NCBI RefSeq assembly: GCF_000948985.2
Contig: NZ_CP059734.1
Span: forward strand, 310,001-374,000
From: Thalassomonas viridans
GTDB taxonomy: Bacteria > Pseudomonadota > Gammaproteobacteria > Enterobacterales > Alteromonadaceae
Reading direction: 5' to 3'
DNA: 64,000 nt
Positions 1-13,000 of the stretch are shown here, in pieces; within the stretch, counting starts at the first letter, position 1, and every line of letters begins with the position of its first letter. The translations under genes and the position numbers were made by a program. The notes beneath the pieces were generated by a model, which worked only from the letters and a program-made list of their open reading frames with translations, did no database searches and was not told where the DNA came from.

Positions 1-2
1 CC

Positions 3-2357
3 CTGCCTGAGTTACAGGGGGGACAAAAGGTTGAAGGAATACAGGCAAAAATCTCGCTTGAGCGCGATGAAAACGGCGTTGTTTATATCGAGGCATCCAC
101 TGATACCGATGTTTATTTTGCTATGGGATATGCTCATGCACAAGATAGGCTGTGGCAATTGGAGTTGCAAAGGCGCATTAGCCAGGGGCGGTTAAGCGAG
201 ATCTTTGGCCGCGCTTTTGTCGACCAGGATATCTGGATCCGAACCTTAGGTATTTATCCGGCGGCGGAAAAAGCCCAGGCCCATTTGAGCGGGCCGGCAA
301 TCGCTTCTCTGGAAGCCTATGCGGCTGGTATAAATGCCTGGTTAAACACCAATCAGGCATTGCCGGTCGAATTTTCATCTTTCGGCATTAAACCTGAACC
401 CTGGCGTTCAATAGACTCGCTGGCCTGGACGAAAATATTCGCCATGAACCTGGCGGGCAATTACGGTGCAGAAATACAACGCTTTATTGCCAGCCAGCAC
501 TTAACCTCTGAGCAAGTAAAAGTTTTTTTCCCTGAAGCTGAGCCGGTTGCGCAGCTTGCCGGCGGGAAAGGCATAGATGCTAAAACCTCAGATATCCTGA
601 CTGACTTACTTGCTTTAAATCATAAGTTTGAAGACGGCTTAAAAATTGGCGGACGTTTTGTCGGCAGCAATGCCTGGGTCGTCTCGGGCAAGTTAACCGA
701 GTCGGGCAGGCCGATACTGGCGAATGATCCCCATTTAGGTTTGCAGATCCCTTCTCTCTGGTATGCGGTTTCCCAGCAGGGGGATACCGTCTCTGCGGCA
801 GGCATGAGCCTGGTGGGGTTACCTCTGGTTATCTTCGGTAAGAATGAGCATATCGCCTGGGGCGGCACCAATATGATGGCTGATGTCCAGGATCTCTACC
901 TGGAGCAATTAAATCCTCTGGAACCGGCCAAATACCAGCATAAAGGGCAGTGGCGGGCATTTGAAACCCGTACCGAAACCATCCTGGTTCAGGCGGATTT
1001 CCCCGCAGGCTTACGTGCTCCTTTAGAGCCGGTTGAGGTACAGGTGAGACGTTCGGTTCACGGCCCTATTATCAGCGATGTGGTTGAAGGCTTTGAACAG
1101 CCGGTCGCCTTGCGCTGGACGGCCCTGGCAGATGAGGATACCACTTATGAGTCTTTTTACCGTTTAAACTTTGCCCGTAACTGGAACGAGTTTAAATCTG
1201 CCGTGAGTTTGCATGTGGCGCCTGCCCTTAACTTGTTGTATGCAGATCAAGATAACAATATTGGCATGATAGGCGTCGGAAAGATCCCGATCCGGCAAAA
1301 GGGCAAGGGTAATATGCCGGTTTCCGGGGCGGACGAAAGTTTTGGCTGGGCCGGTTATATTGCACCGCAAGAGCTGCCGCAAACCTACAACCCTGAGCGG
1401 GGGTATTTAATCAATGCCAATAACAACAATATGACTCCGGGTTACCGGCATTTTATTTCCCAGGATTTTGCCCTGCCGGCCAGGGCCGAGCGCATCGGGC
1501 AGTTGCTTCAGCATTATCTGGATAAGGGAGATAAACTGACCGTAGAAGATATGCAGATAATGCAGGCAGACGTTAAAGACCTTTCTTCATCAAAATTACT
1601 TGCCCGCTTAAAAAATGCCGGGGTAAGTGGTGAACGGCAGCAGCAAGCCCTGGAAATATTGAAACGCTGGGACGGCCAGGCCGCCAAAGACAGTGTCGGA
1701 GCAAGCATATATTACGGCTGGGCAAGACATTTGCGGAACAGGATTTTTGCCGATGAACTTACCGCTTTCTGGAATCAAAACGATCATGCCCGTTATTTAA
1801 CTTCGATATCGGGAAGGTTGTCGGCGGATCGCCTGGAGGCCTTGTTAGCCGAGGACAGCCGCTGGTGTGACAATATAGATACCAAGGTAAGGGAAACCTG
1901 TGCGGATGAAATCGGTATGGCCTTATCCGATCTGCTGGAAGAAATGACCAGGCTTGCCGGTGCCGACCTGCAAAACTGGCATTGGGGGGATATCCATCAT
2001 ACCTTGTATGCCCATACCCCTTTCAGTGAAATAAAGTTGCTTGATACCTTGTTTGAACGCCGCATAAGTAGCGGCGGCGCTGCCAATACCGTTAATGCTG
2101 CCGCCAGTTCTTTTGATGAAACCGAAGGTTACCTGAAAACTTTTGGCGCCGGCTTCCGGCAAATCATGCAATTGCAGCCGTCAGGGGATATCCATGTCTT
2201 TATGAATTCAACCGGGCAATCAGGCCAGGTTGCCAGCCCCCATTATGATGACATGGTGGAGAAGTTCAGGAATGTCGAATTTATTCCTCTGGCGCCGCAA
2301 AACAAGGCGGTAGCATCACTTTTATTAACCCCCATAGATAAGGCAGGAACACCTTAA
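3..2357 (+). CDS. Penicillin acylase family (PvdQ-like) N-terminal nucleophile hydrolase, 5' partial
   Basis: The reading frame is open from the window edge, so the true start and any signal peptide lie outside. An internal ATG at 123 is not the start: the residues before it (IxLERDENGVVYIEA) are the typical opening of this family, followed by the conserved GYAHAQDRLWQLELQRR block. The family matures by self-cleavage before a Ser that becomes the beta-chain nucleophile; this is the GSNAW motif, Ser codon 666-668, followed by LANDPHLG. Such enzymes are periplasmic amidases that remove acyl groups; PvdQ deacylates the pyoverdine precursor. Its place directly before a PvdE-like exporter and an NRPS that begins with a condensation domain suggests removal of an N-terminal fatty acid from the exported peptide. 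Acyl-homoserine-lactone acylase activity is an alternative. The family call is firm; the substrate is inferred. Confidence 0.93.
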   Translation: MPELQGGQKVEGIQAKISLERDENGVVYIEASTDTDVYFAMGYAHAQDRLWQLELQRRISQGRLSEIFGRAFVDQDIWIRTLGIYPAAEKAQAHLSGPAIASLEAYAAGINAWLNTNQALPVEFSSFGIKPEPWRSIDSLAWTKIFAMNLAGNYGAEIQRFIASQHLTSEQVKVFFPEAEPVAQLAGGKGIDAKTSDILTDLLALNHKFEDGLKIGGRFVGSNAWVVSGKLTESGRPILANDPHLGLQIPSLWYAVSQQGDTVSAAGMSLVGLPLVIFGKNEHIAWGGTNMMADVQDLYLEQLNPLEPAKYQHKGQWRAFETRTETILVQADFPAGLRAPLEPVEVQVRRSVHGPIISDVVEGFEQPVALRWTALADEDTTYESFYRLNFARNWNEFKSAVSLHVAPALNLLYADQDNNIGMIGVGKIPIRQKGKGNMPVSGADESFGWAGYIAPQELPQTYNPERGYLINANNNNMTPGYRHFISQDFALPARAERIGQLLQHYLDKGDKLTVEDMQIMQADVKDLSSSKLLARLKNAGVSGERQQQALEILKRWDGQAAKDSVGASIYYGWARHLRNRIFADELTAFWNQNDHARYLTSISGRLSADRLEALLAEDSRWCDNIDTKVRETCADEIGMALSDLLEEMTRLAGADLQNWHWGDIHHTLYAHTPFSEIKLLDTLFERRISSGGAANTVNAAASSFDETEGYLKTFGAGFRQIMQLQPSGDIHVFMNSTGQSGQVASPHYDDMVEKFRNVEFIPLAPQNKAVASLLLTPIDKAGTP

Positions 2358-4054
2358 TGAGCATTTTAAGCACATTTTCACGTAAGGCGCCTAACCGGGT
2401 TTTTGTTTCCGTTATTTTAGGTGCCCTGGCGGGCGTTTGTTATTCGGCGCTGATCCCCCTGGTACTTTCCAGCATCAGTCCCGCTGACCCTAACTTTGCC
2501 GCACAAAACGATAACATTGAGTCGGTTCTCTCTTTCGATGTGATGAACTATAAACTCGCGGCTCTCTACCTGGTGGCCTGTTTGGCCATTTTGCTGATGC
2601 GCAGTGCATCGGAAATTATTTTAGTGCGTGTCGCCAGCGAAGTGGCCAGGGAGTTGCGGGTAAAATTTTACCGGCAGATTGCCAATGCGCCGTTAGCCTC
2701 GATAGAAAAAATCGGGTCGGCAAAGTTTATTGCCGCCATCAATATCGACGTTCCCAGGATAGTCACCGGGGGCAGGGCGTTGCCGGTGCTGCTCGTTAAC
2801 GGCATTACCCTGATCGGCATGTTGGGCTTTTTGCTGTATCTCAATGCCGATGTCTTTAAACTGGTGATGGTGGCTATTTTTGTCGGCGCCGTTTGTTACC
2901 AGCTGCCTATGATGCTCGGCAGCCGGATATTCCAACGTTCCCGGGAGGCCGAAGACAAGTTGCAGGAGTCCATAAAAGGTCTGCTTTTTGGTGTAAAGGA
3001 GCTCAAATTAGACAGTAATAAGCGGGGCATGTATTTTAAAAAGGCCCTGCTGGGGCGGGAAGAAGCCATACTCGGCCATGAAAAGAAGGCCCAGACCATA
3101 GTACGTGCGACCATGAGTTTCGGTGACCTGATCAGCTTTTTTGTTATTGGCGGGGTCGGCTTTATTTTTGTCAACTATTATGCCATCACCCCGGAAGAGC
3201 TTATCGGGGTGGTTATGGCGCTCTTGTACGTCACAGCTCCCATAGCGCTTTTATTAGGGGCAATTCCTGCAATCGCGGTAGCCTCTATTTCTTATCGTAA
3301 GCTTAACCGGCTTATCGAAGAAATCCCGCATGAAGATATTAACCCCGGCCTGGTTGAACTGAACGACTGGCAGTCTTTGACCTTCAACCAGGTGGAATTC
3401 CGCTATCCGTCGGACACCGAAGAGCCCGGCTTTCATATCGGCCCCCTGGATTTTGAAATAAACAAAGGGGAAATCACTTTTATCGTCGGGGGCAACGGCT
3501 CGGGGAAATCCACCCTGAGTAAGCTACTGACCCTGCATTATATGCCCCAGGCAGGCAATATCAGCTTTGGTGAAAATGAAGTCAATGCCGCCAGCGTCAC
3601 CAGCCACAGGCAGAACATAGGCGCCATCTATACGGATTATTTCCTGTTTGACGAGCTCCTGATGGACTTTACCGGTGAGGTAACGGCCAAGGCCAATGAA
3701 TATCTGCGTATGCTGCATCTGGATAAAAAGGTCAAAATCGAAAATGGCGCCTTTACTACCTTGTCGTTATCGGACGGGCAAAGGAAAAGGCTGGCGTTGC
3801 TGGTGGCTTTATTGGAGGAGAAGCAGTTTTATTTGTTTGATGAATGGGCTGCCGATCAGGATCCTGAGTTTAAAGAGATTTTTTACAATAAGATACTGCC
3901 GGATATGAGAGCGCAAGGTAAGGCCATAGTCGTGATCAGTCATGATGACAGGTATTTTCCCATTGCCGATAAGATTCTGGTGATGGAGCAGGGGCGGCTG
4001 GTCAAGACGCCTTCCCAGGTGCAGCTCCCCGAGCAGGAAACCGCCATCGCTTAA
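2357..4054 (+). CDS. Cyclic-peptide export ABC transporter (PvdE/SyrD family), fused membrane and ATPase domains
   Basis: A 565-residue half-transporter, the usual length for the cyclic-peptide exporter family. The first ~320 residues carry about six hydrophobic segments. The C-terminal half is the ATPase: Walker A GGNGSGKST at residues 378-386, signature LSDGQRKRL, Walker B ending FDEWAADQDP (the DEWAADQDP form is characteristic of PvdE/SyrD-type proteins) and the H-loop in VISHDD. The ATG overlaps the acylase stop by one base (TAATG), so the two are likely translationally coupled. Family members move NRPS products across the inner membrane to the periplasm. Next to an acylase and five NRPS genes, the substrate is almost certainly the peptide made here. 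Confidence 0.93.
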   Translation: MSILSTFSRKAPNRVFVSVILGALAGVCYSALIPLVLSSISPADPNFAAQNDNIESVLSFDVMNYKLAALYLVACLAILLMRSASEIILVRVASEVARELRVKFYRQIANAPLASIEKIGSAKFIAAINIDVPRIVTGGRALPVLLVNGITLIGMLGFLLYLNADVFKLVMVAIFVGAVCYQLPMMLGSRIFQRSREAEDKLQESIKGLLFGVKELKLDSNKRGMYFKKALLGREEAILGHEKKAQTIVRATMSFGDLISFFVIGGVGFIFVNYYAITPEELIGVVMALLYVTAPIALLLGAIPAIAVASISYRKLNRLIEEIPHEDINPGLVELNDWQSLTFNQVEFRYPSDTEEPGFHIGPLDFEINKGEITFIVGGNGSGKSTLSKLLTLHYMPQAGNISFGENEVNAASVTSHRQNIGAIYTDYFLFDELLMDFTGEVTAKANEYLRMLHLDKKVKIENGAFTTLSLSDGQRKRLALLVALLEEKQFYLFDEWAADQDPEFKEIFYNKILPDMRAQGKAIVVISHDDRYFPIADKILVMEQGRLVKTPSQVQLPEQETAIA

Positions 4055-4069
4055 TAATGGAATAAGGTA

Positions 4070-7000
4070 ATGATAATGGATATCCCCGGCTTGCAGCCAT
4101 TAACCCTGACACAAGAAGACATCTATTTCGATCAGCTGCACCACAGTGCCAGCCCCTTATATAATGTAGGCGGCTATATACGCCTGGGGGAAATTGATAT
4201 AGATAAACTGACCCGGGCCCATCAGGCATTAGTGACACAACATGATGCCTTTGGGCTGCGCATTGTCAGCCACGAACAAGGCATGGGGCAGTATGTCAGC
4301 AGCGAAAGAACCCTTGAGCTGCCCCTGACAGACTTCAGCCAAAAGCCTGCCCCCGAGCAGGAAGCGCAAGCCTGGTTAACCACATTATTTGAAACGGCGA
4401 TCGAGACAGAAGACAGTGAACTGTTCCGGGCCAGGCTGTTAAAAATAGCCGAAGATAAATATTATTATGTCGGTTTTGCCCATCACTTAACCATGGACGG
4501 CTGGGGGTTCGCCAACTGGGCGCAACAGCTGGGACACTATTACCGGGATTTATGTCACGACAGCGGGGAAAAACCCTGGCAGGCGGTAGTAGATAAAAAC
4601 ACTAAATATCTTGGCAGCAAACGTTACCTCAAAGATCAGGAGTTTTGGCGGCTGCAGCTTAAGGACCTGCCGGATCCCGTCTATGCTCCGGGTTATTTCC
4701 ACCGATACAGCCACCTGTCTTCGGTGCCAAGCAGCAGGAAGATACTGCCGGTTTCCCTGGATAAGCATAATGCGCTGGCGGAAAAAGCACAGGTTTTCGA
4801 CGTACCCGTGGCCCAGTTATATCTTGCCATAGTGGCGATGTATTTCAGCCGGGCCAACAGCGTATCCGACCTGGTTTTGGGCACGCCGGTACATAACCGC
4901 AGCGACCATGCGGAAAAAGAAATGGTGGGGGTTTTTACCAGCGTCAGTCCCATCCGCCTGACCATCGACAGGGAGCAGACCCTTGAAGCCTTTTGCCGGC
5001 AGATAAAATCCACCATGCGGCAAAATTTCAAGCACCAGCGTTATCCCATCGGCCATATGCAGCGCGATGTCCTGACTTCCGGCAAGGAAAGGCCCTTGTA
5101 TGAAGTCGGTTATAACTACCTGAAACTCGACAGCGAGCTGACCATAGAAGGCAAAACCGCCGACCTGGTTTATTTAAGCCATAACCATGAACAAACCCCG
5201 GTGATGGTGACTATCTGGGAGTACGGCGAGCAGCAGACGGTGGAAATCCAGCTGGATCATAATCTGGCGTATTTCTCCGGGCAGGATGCGGAGATGCTGG
5301 CGGCGCGCCTCGACAGCCTGTTAGACCAGGTGATCGACGGCCGCCATCGCCTTATCCGGGACTTTGATATGATCCCCGGCGGGGAACTGCAGCAGTTGCT
5401 GGCTTTTTCCCGCGGCGAACCGCTGGACTACGCAAAAGACGGGCCTGTGCATACCTTGTTTGAATACCAGGCGCGCCGGCACCCGGACAAAGTCGCCCTG
5501 GTATTCGAGCAGCAAAGCCTGACCTATGCCCAGCTTAACGGCCGGGCGAACCAGATCGCCCACAGGCTGGCGGCAAGCGGCAGCCAAAAAGGCGATTTGA
5601 TCGGCATCTATATGAGACGTTCTGTGGATACCGTGGCATCGGTACTGGCCATTTTAAAACTCGGCGGGGCCTATATCTCCCTGGATCCCAACTATCCCAG
5701 GGGGCGACTGGAATACCTTATCCAGGACAGCGGCATTCAGGTGATCCTTACCCAGCAGTCGCTGGCGCCCGATTTTGCCGGTATCGCCAATATTTATCTC
5801 GACAATGATCCCGAACTTGAGGCCGGCCCGAAAGAGAACCCGGCCATAAGTTATTCGGCGCAGCAAGTGGCCTATGTGATTTATACTTCGGGCTCCACCG
5901 GCAAACCTAAAGGTGTGGTTATCCGCCACAGCAATGTGCTGGCATTATTGCATTGGGCAAAAGCCAGCTATGATGACGAACAACTGGCCTGTGTGCTCGC
6001 CAGTACTTCCCTGAATTTTGACCTGTCGGTGTTTGAACTTTTCGTGCCTCTGTGTTTTGGCCACCGCTGCCTGTTGGTGCAGGATGCCATGGACTTGCTG
6101 GCGGTTAAGCATCCGGTCAGCTTGATCAATACCGTGCCTTCGGTGGCAAAAGCCCTGCTCAGCCACCAGGGGATCCCGGACAGCGTCAACACCGTAAACT
6201 TAGCGGGAGAGCCGCTCACCAGCCAGGTGGTAAACGGCCTGTTAAACACCGGCAATTGCCGCAAGGTCTGCAATTTGTATGGTCCGTCGGAAGACACTAC
6301 CTATTCGACTTATGCGGAGTTTACCCGGGAGATCTCTGCCGTACCCGATATCGGCCGGGTGATCAGTAACAGCCAGGCATGGGTGCTGTCGCCGCAGCAA
6401 AAACTGCTGCCCATCGGCAGTGTCGGCGAACTTTATCTCAGCGGTGAGGGGGTTGCCTCCGGTTACCTGAACCGGCCCGAGTTAACCTCAGAGAAATTTA
6501 TCAAACATGAGCTGGCTGAAGGTCCTATGTACCGTACCGGGGATCTGGTGAAATACCAAAGCGACGGCAGTTTGATGTTTATCGGCCGGGTTGACGAGCA
6601 GGTCAAGCTCAGGGGTTTTCGTATCGAGCTGGGAGAAATCGAACATCAGCTGATGCAGCAAGCCGGGGTAAAAGAAGCCGTGGTCCTGGTCAGGCAACAG
6701 CTGCTGGTGGCTTACCTGGTTTCCGGTGAAAGCGACAGTGGCGCTCTGCAGCAGGCCCTGAGCTTATCCCTGCCTGAGTATATGATCCCGGCCCGTTTTG
6801 TCTACCTTGAGCAGTTTCCTTTGACCCCGAACGGTAAAGTGGATAAAAGGGCGCTGCCGGAACCTGATATCGAACAGGACGCCGGAACCTTTGTTGCCCC
6901 TGTGAATGACCAGGAAAAGCAGCTGGCCGCGATCTGGGGCCAGGTCTTGAGTTTGCCCGGCGACAACATCAGCACCCGGGCGAACTTTTTCGCACTCGGC

Positions 7001-10000
7001 GGCCATTCCCTTTCCGCGGTCACAGTCACCGCAGAGATCCGCCGGCATTTTCATGTGGCGATCACGGTTAAGCAATTTTTTGACAATGCTACCATCGGCC
7101 AGCTGGCGCACCTGATCGCGCAAAGCGACAAAGCCGGCGTGAGCGGCCCGGTTGCCACGGCGCAGGACGCGGACTTTATTCCCCTGTCATATTCCCAGCA
7201 GGCGTTATGGTTTATCGATAACCTTAACGGCGGTTCCAAAAACTACAATATGCCGCTGGCGCTGGAGATTTCCGGGGCATTTGATCCCGGGGCGGCCGAG
7301 CAAGCCTTGCAGGCCATTATCGAGCGCCACCAAATCTTACGCAGCGTGTACCGGAAAACCGACCGGGGGCTGGAACAAAGCCTGTTGCCGGGGGCGGAAT
7401 TTGTCCTTGAGCAGCTGGATCTCAGCGGTTTACCTGTTGCCGGGCAGGAGGCCAGGGCGCAAAGCCTGATGGAGGCGGATGCGGTGAAGTGTTTCGATCT
7501 GGCCCGCGATCTTATGCTCAGGGCCAGCTGGCTGGCCTTTACGCCGGCCGGCGCAGCGCAGGCCAGGGGCATCTTACTGCTGAATATGCACCATATTGCC
7601 TCCGACGGCTGGTCCATGGGTATCTTGCTTAAAGAGTTCGTCAGCATATACCGGGCACAGGTGCAGGGACAGGCGCATGCCTTACCATCGCTTGCCATTC
7701 AATATGCCGACTATGCCCTGTGGCAGCAAAGCGCATTACAGGAGGAGGCGCTGGCGCCTCAGGTGGATTACTGGTTAAAGCAGCTGGCACAGGCGCCGCA
7801 GCGCCATAGCCTGCCGTTGCTGGCGCCTGCTAAATCCGGTGACAAGGCCGGTGATGCGCCGGCAGCCAGCTACCGGCAAACAATAAGTCCGGCTCTGGTC
7901 GAACGCCTGAGGCAAACGGCGCAACGCCATGAATTAACCTTGTTTATGCTGCTGCACGGGGCGTTGGCATTACTGCTTTCCCGGCACAGCAACAGCCGGG
8001 ATATTGTGATAGGCACCCCGGTTGCCAACCGGGCGCATGCCGAGGTGCAGCCCCTGATTGGCTTTTTCGTCAACAGCCTGGCGCTGCGCACCGGTACCGG
8101 ACACAAAGAAATAGCTGACTACCTGGCCCATATCAAGCAGGTCAACCTTGAAGCCCGGGACAACCAGGATCTGCCTTTTAATAAGCTGGTTGAACATTGC
8201 CGCCTGCCGCAGGAAAGCGACTATACCCCTTTATTCCAGATCTTTTTCTCGATGAATGAACATTCGCTGGCAGCCTTGGCTTTGCCGCAGGCCAAGGTCA
8301 GGCACCTGGCCCCCGGCGTCAGCCAGAAAAAGTTCGAACTGGAAATCGAAGCCCAGTTGATTGACGGTCAGCTCAGCATCAACTGGACTTACGACACCGG
8401 CTTATTCGACTCCGCCTGGATCGGCACCTTAAGCCAACATTTCGAACGCTTGCTTAGCAGCTTCACCTTGCCTTCCCTGAGCCGGATGGATGAACTTGAG
8501 ATGTTGTCGGAGCAGGAGCGCCGTTACCTGCTTGAGACCTTAAACGATAATGCCCGGGACTATTCCAAAGCAATGCCGCTGCACCAGTTGTTCGAACAGC
8601 AGGTGAAATCAAAACCCGAACATGAAGTATTGAGCTTTGACGGCCGGGCATTAAGCTACCAGGAGTTAAACCAGAGGGCGAACCGGATTGCCCGTTACCT
8701 GGTTTCGCTTGGGGCACAGCCCGGCGATATGCTGGGGGTGGCCGTCAGGCGCGGTATCGACATGGTGGCGGCGATACTGGCGGTATTAAAAGCCGGTTGT
8801 GCCTATGTGCCGCTCGATCCCAATTATCCCAAAGCCAGGCGCCAGCATATTATCGCCGACAGCCGGATCAAAGTGCTGCTGACACAGGATGAATTTGCCG
8901 GTGAATTTGAAGTTGAGCAGCTGGTTTCCCTGGACGATAAGCAGGTATTTGCCGGTTTTGACCGGGAAAACCTGGAGATCGCCGTGGATAGCCGGGCACT
9001 GGCCTATGCCATTTATACTTCCGGTTCAACCGGCCTGCCCAAAGGGGTGGCTATCCGCCACTGCAATGCTGCGGCTATGCTGCACTGGGCCAACGGCCGG
9101 TACCGGGCGGATGAGCTGGAGCGTATACTGGCCAGCACTTCGCTGAATTTTGACTTGTCCATTTTCGAGCTGTTCCTGCCCTTATGTTTCGGCCATCACT
9201 GCGTGCTGGTGGAAAATGCCTTGACCCTGCTGGAGCAGGAAGTGGATGTTTCTCTGATCAATACCGTGCCTTCAGCCATTGCCAGCCTGATCGGCCGGCA
9301 AGCCATCCCGGCGTCGGTAAAAGTGGTCAACCTGGCGGGAGAGCCGCTAACGACGGAAACCGTCAACAAGCTGCTGGCCCTCGGCGTGCCTAAGGTCTGT
9401 AACCTGTACGGCCCGTCGGAAGATACCACCTATTCCACATATGCCGAATTTACTTCACCGATTGGCCGTATCCCCGAGATAGGCAAAGTGATCGATAACA
9501 GCCAGGCTTATGTCTTATCCGAGCAGGGAGCCCTGTTGCCTTACGGGGCGACCGGCGAATTATATCTGGGGGGCGACGGGGTCGCTCAGGGGTATATCCG
9601 GCGTGAAGAACTCACGGCCAGACTTTTTGTCGACAACCCTTTCGGCGACGGTGTTTTATACCGCACCGGCGATCTGGTCAGGTACCTGGACGGCGGCAAG
9701 CTGGGTTATATCGGCAGAATCGACGAGCAGGTGAAAATCCGCGGCTTCAGGATCGAGCTGGGCGAAATTGAACAGGCACTGCTACATTGCCCCGGGGTGG
9801 AAAAGGCCGTGGTCCTGGCGAGCGGGCAGGGGCAAAACAAGCAGCTGCTGGCATTTGTTGCCAGCGGGCAGGCGGAGGAAAAAGCGCAGCAAGACTTTAT
9901 CCAGGCCTGCAAGCAGCAACTGGGGGAGCTCCTGCCTGAATATATGGTGCCGCCGGCCTTTGTGCTGCTAAGGGAACTGCCCCTGACCCCGAACGGCAAG

Positions 10001-13000
10001 ATAGATAAAAAGGCCCTGCAGGCGCTTGAGCCGCAAGTGTCCGCCAGGGAATACCAGGCGCCGCAAACGCCGACCGAAATCGCCTTAGCCGCCATCTGGG
10101 CCGCCCGGCTGGCAATCAAGGAAGGGGACATCGGCCTGACGGATAATTTCTTTACTCTGGGGGGCCATTCTTTGCTGGCGGTAAGCTTATCCGCCGACAT
10201 CGAAAAGCGCCTGCAATGCAGCTTGTCCCTCAAGGATATCTTTGATCATGCCGGTCTTGGGCAAATGGCCCGTCGCATTGATGCCCTGGGCCCGGGCAGC
10301 GTGCCAGCGGTTATTGAAAAACAGCCGCGCGACAGCCGGCATTATCCGCTGTCCTTTGCACAAAAAAGGCTATGGTTCCTGGCGCAGCTGGAAACGGCGG
10401 GGCAGGAGTACAATATGCCGGCTTCCCTGGAAGTAAAAGGAGTCTTTGACCCCGATCTGGCACAGGCGGCGATACGGCAAATCATCGACCGGCACGAAAC
10501 CTTGCGCAGCCGCTTTATCCTGGTGGATGAAGAGCCGAGACAGACAATCGCCGAAGACAGGGATTTTTGCCTGGTCACAGAAGACCTGACAGGTTTTGCC
10601 CCCAAGGAACGCCGGCAAAGGCTGGCGGCCCTGACCCGGGCCAACGAAGAACATCGCTTTGATTTGGCAGCCGAGCGCCTGTTAACCGTGCATTATGTGT
10701 TGCTGGAAAAAACGGCTGCCGGGCAGCAGGGTATGCTGCTGTTTAATATGCACCATATTATTTCCGACGCCTGGTCGTTAGGCATCCTGGTGCAGGAATT
10801 TGTTGCCTGCTATCAGGCGTTAAGCCAGCAGACACAGGCGCAACTGTCTGAGTTACAGATACAATATCTTGATTATATCGGCTGGCAGCAGGCAGTTATG
10901 ACGGAGCAGGCACTGGCCCCGGCCATGGCGTACTGGAAAAACCTGCTGGCGGATGCCCCCGCCAGCCACAGCCTGCCGATGGATCGTGGGCGCGGGCAGC
11001 AGGAAAGCAGGGGGGGAATTTACCGCCAGCTGATACCGGCGGCGCAAAAAAACAAGATCCGGGCCCAGCTTGAGCAAACCGGCACCAGCCTGTTTATGTG
11101 GCTGCAGGCAAGTTTTGCCCTGCATCTCGGCCGCCTCAGCCATGAATATGACGTGGTGCTGGGGGCCCCGGTCGCCGGCAGAAACAACCATCAGGTGGAG
11201 CCCCTGATCGGCCTGTTTTTAAATACCCAGGTCTTCAGAACGGAATTTGCCGATGACCCCTCTTTTATCGCCTTGCTTGAGCGCACGCGCGAGCAGCACC
11301 TGAGTTCGGCGCAATATAATGAAGTGCCGTTTGAGTCCATCGTCGAGCAGCTGAATCCGGAAAGGGACCTGAACCGTTCGCCGTTATTCCAGATCCTGAT
11401 CAACTTTAACAATACCCGCCAGGCCGATCTGGCCCTGGACGAGTGCCGGTTTATTCCGGTTGAAGCGCAGCAGGCGGCCAACAAATACGATATCACCCTG
11501 TATATCGAAGAAAACAGCCTGGGGGAGATCAATTTGTGCTGGGCATATAATGCCGGTTTGTTTGATGCGAAAACCATAGCCATGTATGCCGGCGAGTACC
11601 GCCACCTTATCGGCCGTTTGCTTGAGCAACCTGAACTGCCGGTGCTGCAACATGGCTGGCAAAGTGCCGGTAAATGGCAGGAAATGGCAGCGATAAAGCC
11701 TTCCGGCAAGCCTTATCAGTTTATGGCCGGGTTTGAAGCCAGGGTCAGTGAATCGCCACAGGCTCCCGCCCTCAGCTATGGTGATGTGTGCTTGACTTAT
11801 AAACAACTTGATGAGAAAGTGAACAGGTTGGGGCATTATCTGGCGCGACAGGGAGTAACATCTGATTCCCGGGTGGCGATTGCCACCACACGCAACGAGC
11901 TCAGGATTATCGCCATTTTAGCCGTGCTGAAATTAGGGGCCTGTTATGTGCCGCTAAGCGAAGAGCTGCCGGCAGGGCGGCTGCAATATATGCTGCAAAG
12001 CAGCGGAGCCAAATTCCTGCTCAGCGATAGTCAAAGCCGGGAAGAATACCGTCTGATCACGGACTCATCTGAAGCAGATAAGATCCGGACATTAATTTTG
12101 GACAAGGATGAATGTATAACAGGAGTTGCATCACAAGAGAAAAACCTGACCGCTGTCAACGTACGGGCCGACAGCGAAGCCCATATTATTTTTACTTCCG
12201 GTTCAACCGGACTGCCTAAGGCGGTTTCCGGCAGTTACGGGGCCACAGATAACCGTATCCGCTGGATGCTGGAGGTATTTCCGTTTGCCCCTGGAGAAGC
12301 GGTTGCCCATATTACTTCTATGGCCTTTATCCGGGGAGTATGGGAATTGCTGGTGCCCTTATGTGGCGGCGCCCATCTGGTGCTTTGCCCGCGGGATAAG
12401 GTTAAAGATACGCAACAGCTTTGGGATTTTTTACTTGAGCAACAGATAAGCCGGCTGGTTACCGCCCCGTCCCTGATGAAGGCGCTTGGCGATCTCGGCG
12501 CCGGCAGCGGAAAAGTTTTGCCGTTAAGGTATTGGTTTGTCAGCGGCGAGCCGTTATTGCAGGCCTATGCCAATGAAATTCTGGCGGCTTTTCCGCAAAC
12601 GCAGCTTTATAACTTATATGGTTCCACCGAGGTTATGTCGGATGTGCTGTATAAGAAAGTGACCGCCGGCAGCAAAAGGGTTTGGGTGCCGGCAGGCAAA
12701 GCCATAGCCAATACCCGGGCGGTGGTTTTAGGGGAAAATGCCTCGCCTGTGCCGGATAATGTTATCGGTGAAATCGCCATTTTGGGCCTGTCTTTGTCGA
12801 ATGGTTATTTGCCGGGCAAAGGACAAAAAAATGATGCCTTTATTGAAACGCCGTTAGGGCGGGCCTATAAAACCGGCGATCTGGGGCTCAGGCAGGAGGA
12901 CGGCGACATTTACTGTCTCGGCCGGGTTGATGACCAGGTAAAAATACGCGGCTACCGTGTTGAGCCGGGGGAGGTTGTCAGGCAGTTAAGCTCGGTTTCC

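Noticed and set aside
123..2357. ATG at 123 as the start of the acylase
   Set aside because: Conserved family sequence continues upstream of it in the same frame to the window edge.
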